DNA of 64,000 nucleotides from Panonychus citri. Its lineage: Eukaryota > Arthropoda > Arachnida > Trombidiformes > Tetranychidae. Positions within the stretch are counted from its first letter, which is position 1. Every line of letters starts with the position of its first letter. The notes beneath the pieces were generated by a model. The model saw only the letters and a list, made by a program, of their open reading frames with translations. It made no database searches and was not told the origin of the DNA. This document shows, piece by piece, positions 61,902-64,000 of this stretch. Made by a program: the position numbers and the translations under genes. Location: NCBI RefSeq assembly GCF_014898815.1, contig NW_026515433.1, forward strand, positions 1,882,501-1,946,500, written 5' to 3'.

Positions 61902-62453
61902 ATGTTTCCACGTTCACCTAAAAGATCAGCTATTAATCAATCGTTATTCCGACCACAATCAACTAATAACTCTTGTCGTTATTGTCACAATGTCGGTAAT
62001 GTTTATAACGTTTGCGGTTGTTCATATCCTAACAATTTAGCTCATATTCAATGTTTAATTAGGACAATTAGTAATTCAGTCTCTGGTTATTGTCCATATT
62101 GTAGTCAACCTTTTCGTGGAGTTGTGGTCACTTTTAATCGGCCCTCTTGCCGTGAATGGTACCGACGGGATGAACGAGCAAAATTTGATCTAATTATCAT
62201 TCCATTGATTGTTATCTTCTTCTATTACTTGGCTTACCTTGGTTATCTTAATTATGTTACTAATTATTTAATCTACAATAAGATTATCCAATATATTCTT
62301 ATTAATTTGATTACTTTTATTTTCGTCACTTCGATCATGTCAACTTTTCTTTCTGCTCTTAAGATCATCGTCGATATTGAAGATTGGAGGAGGAGACACA
62401 CCGATGTTGTCGCGGTTCCACTTTTCCCCACCGAACGGGAAACGTCCAGTTAA
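61902..62453 (+). CDS. Small MARCH-type RING-CH membrane ubiquitin ligase, 183 aa
   Basis: Single exon with ATG at 61902-61904. Residues about 25-71 form a RING-CH finger: CRYC, CGC, HIQC and CPYC give the C4HC3 order in which the fourth zinc ligand is Cys and the fifth His. Two hydrophobic spans follow (about 97-115 and 125-155), then a short basic cytosolic tail (WRRRHTDVV). This is the MARCH layout: E3 ligases of endosome, ER or plasma membrane that ubiquitinate other membrane proteins. It is shorter than most MARCH2/3/8-type proteins, so which subtype it is remains open. The partner gene on the other side of the promoter is SLC12A8. Confidence 0.82.
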   Translation: MFPRSPKRSAINQSLFRPQSTNNSCRYCHNVGNVYNVCGCSYPNNLAHIQCLIRTISNSVSGYCPYCSQPFRGVVVTFNRPSCREWYRRDERAKFDLIIIPLIVIFFYYLAYLGYLNYVTNYLIYNKIIQYILINLITFIFVTSIMSTFLSALKIIVDIEDWRRRHTDVVAVPLFPTERETSS

Positions 62454-63141
62454 TTGTCACCTTAATCATCTAACCTTCATTTTCTTTCAATGTAATTAAA
62501 TAATAAATTATATTATATATTTAAGAACATTTTCCTAATGAGAGGAGATTATTTTGTTTTCTTTTTATTATGATAATATTGCATTCAAAGGGGGAGTTGC
62601 TTAATCCTTTGAATATTACAAATGCCGGATACACAAACAGACAGGACGTCATTCCAATGTTGGTTTTGTTGTTGTTTTTAATTTGAAAGTGAAACCTAAG
62701 CAGTGGTTCAAATTGTTAATCAAAATGTGTTTTGTTTTAAATTGTTTGTTTGAGTCGAATGGTCGTTAATTGTTTTGTCTTCATTCGTTCTCTTATTTGT
62801 TTTGTTTCCGAATGGGTAAGAAGAAATTGAAGAAATTGAAGAAGAAGAAGAAGAAGAAGATCACATTCGACGAAATTTAGAAGAAGAAATAGCTCAGCAA
62901 TTAGATCTTTCTGTTAATAATTAAAATTGAATTCCTGTTCACATTTTAAACATTATTTTTTTCTCTATTTAGCTCGTTTCCCTCTCCTCCTTGATCCATC
63001 ATTTTTTTTTGTAATGTGTGTGTGTGTGTTATGTGTGTAGTGTTATATCATCATGTGTTTTTTTGTTGAATTTTATGTGTTTTTCAAGTATAATTAGATT
63101 TAAATTGGATTTTTGCTGTTGAATTTGGTTTAAAAGTTCAA
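62454..63141. other. 3' flanks of MARCH and of the right-end gene
   Basis: Contains a GAA-rich run (about 62822-62860) and a GT repeat (about 63016-63030). No supported gene. Confidence 0.6.
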
Positions 63142-64000
63142 TTATTCACTGATTATATTAGCTTGTTGTTGTTTATTATCCCATGATTGTTGTGATTGAT
63201 GTGGTTTATTATTCGTCATTTTTTTACCAGTTGTTGATTCATCGCCACCACCAGAGCCTCCAATTGAATTATCCTCGTTACTACGGTTGGATTTATTTGG
63301 CCCACTATTATTACCCCCGCCGTTGGGTGCATTAGAACGTGGGTTTCCACTGAAACGTCCTCCACCACTACCGCTGCTGCTGCTGCCGGCGCCGCCGCTG
63401 CTGCTGCTACTACTACTTTTATTAGTACTTGGGGTTTGTTTCTTTTGAAACCTGGGTGGAAGATCTTTCGATTTATGAGAATCAACATAATTAACATTTG
63501 ATGAGCGTCGATAACCATCGTTATTGTTGTCTCGTGGATTGTTGTTCTTTGGATTGCCGGAATAATTGGATGAACGATTGTGATGATTAGATAGATTAAC
63601 ATTTCGTTCACTTCCAATGGCAATAACATGATGTCGATCCGTTGGTTTGTTGTCATTATTTGAATCTCGTGATCGGTCAAAATTACCTCCTCCATAATTT
63701 GATTCGTGTCGATTGTTATTACCTCCACTTGGAGGAGGGGCGATCACTGATGAAAATGGTGTATTATTGTTGTTTGGAGGATCAAAGTTTGGTGAGGAAC
63801 TAGAAGATTCCTTTTTCATAGCCGAGTTTCCTTTATGACCATCATTCTTAGATAAAGTTTCGAAGGCAGCTTTTGATGGAGGTGGACCATAATTGGATGG
63901 ACCATATGAACGGGTAACATCTCCTTTTGGATTTGAACGGAAAGGCGGTGCTACATTACGAATCTTTTTACCTTCCTCTCGGCCTTGATTCTGATTTGAT
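63142..64000 (-). CDS. Asn/Ser/Gly-rich low-complexity protein, C-terminal part
   Basis: The frame ends at a TAA at 63142-63144 and stays open to the window edge, so the start lies to the right. The first visible part is less repetitive (GREEGKKIRNVAPPFRSNPKG, SYGPSNYGPPPSKAAFETLS). The rest is rich in Asn, Ser and Gly with Arg-Asp and Gly-Gly-Asn patches, poly-Ser/Gly (GAGSSSSGSGGGRF), and a Gln-rich end. Such composition is common in RNA-binding or condensate-forming proteins, but no folded domain is visible and I do not recognise the family. Another frame across the same DNA also stays open but is Ile/Met/Ala-biased and is a by-product. Confidence 0.6.
   Translation of the reverse strand, partial: SNQNQGREEGKKIRNVAPPFRSNPKGDVTRSYGPSNYGPPPSKAAFETLSKNDGHKGNSAMKKESSSSSPNFDPPNNNNTPFSSVIAPPPSGGNNNRHESNYGGGNFDRSRDSNNDNKPTDRHHVIAIGSERNVNLSNHHNRSSNYSGNPKNNNPRDNNNDGYRRSSNVNYVDSHKSKDLPPRFQKKQTPSTNKSSSSSSSGGAGSSSSGSGGGRFSGNPRSNAPNGGGNNSGPNKSNRSNEDNSIGGSGGGDESTTGKKMTNNKPHQSQQSWDNKQQQANIISE

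Noticed and set aside
63216..63728. Second long minus-strand frame over the right-end gene
   Set aside because: Ile/Met/Thr/Ala-biased by-product of the Asn/Ser/Gly-rich coding frame.
1..64000. CRISPR arrays, bacterial operons, rRNA and tRNA genes
   Set aside because: Nothing resembling these was seen on reading both strands. The DNA is plainly metazoan, and a tRNA scan was not possible by eye.

Overview
The window is eukaryotic nuclear DNA. It is strongly AT-rich, genes are split by GT/AG introns, and long gene-poor stretches are full of CT/GA microsatellites. The gene set is animal: a neurotrophin-type Trk receptor, SIPA1L RapGAP, PDCL, ATG9, ING4/5, SLC12A8, a MARCH-type ligase and a mitochondrial EF-Tu relative. 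Base composition and intron style, together with a true Trk gene (absent from flies) and a divergent mitochondrial EF-Tu copy, make me think of an arthropod, possibly a mite. The species is an inference only.

Layout. 1-5.2 kb has no firm gene. It is a patchwork of internally duplicated segments carrying two TA-flanked, inverted-repeat miniature transposons. 5.2-30.1 kb (minus strand) is one 14-exon Trk receptor gene whose exons join in frame to 895 residues. Its tenth intron holds a complete 10.4 kb Ty3/gypsy LTR retrotransposon (9230-19667) with a 5-bp target duplication ATTAT. 30-34 kb is microsatellite-rich intergenic DNA. 34.1-35.5 kb encodes a membrane SDR dehydrogenase and 36.5-41.0 kb a SIPA1L-type RapGAP/PDZ protein (both minus). 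41-46 kb has no supported gene. 46.2-47.0 kb holds only the C-terminal half of cystathionine gamma-lyase. Then come PDCL (47.6-48.6 kb, minus) and single-exon ATG9 (49.5-51.8 kb, minus). On the plus strand are the EF-Tu-like gene (53.9-55.4 kb) and ING4/5 (56.3-57.5 kb). SLC12A8 follows on minus (58.4-61.3 kb), MARCH on plus (61.9-62.5 kb), and a low-complexity Asn/Ser/Gly-rich protein on minus runs off the right end.

The most unusual content is the retrotransposon. Between the integrase end and the 3' LTR it carries two extra coding regions that ordinary Ty3/gypsy elements lack: a RING-like plus TRAF-like zinc-finger protein, and a protein ending in a DEDDh 3'-5' exonuclease domain with all five catalytic residues. 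The element is also studded with at least 20 short, nearly perfect palindromes centred on AGA-N-TCT. They lie in coding and non-coding parts alike, and I know of no precedent for them. Most element ORFs are interrupted by frameshifts. The two LTRs differ almost only in homopolymer length, so part of this damage may be consensus error rather than decay.

The host genes show no operon-like link. They cover neurotrophic signalling, Rap GTPase control, autophagy, chromatin reading, chaperoning of G-beta, ion/solute transport and mitochondrial translation.
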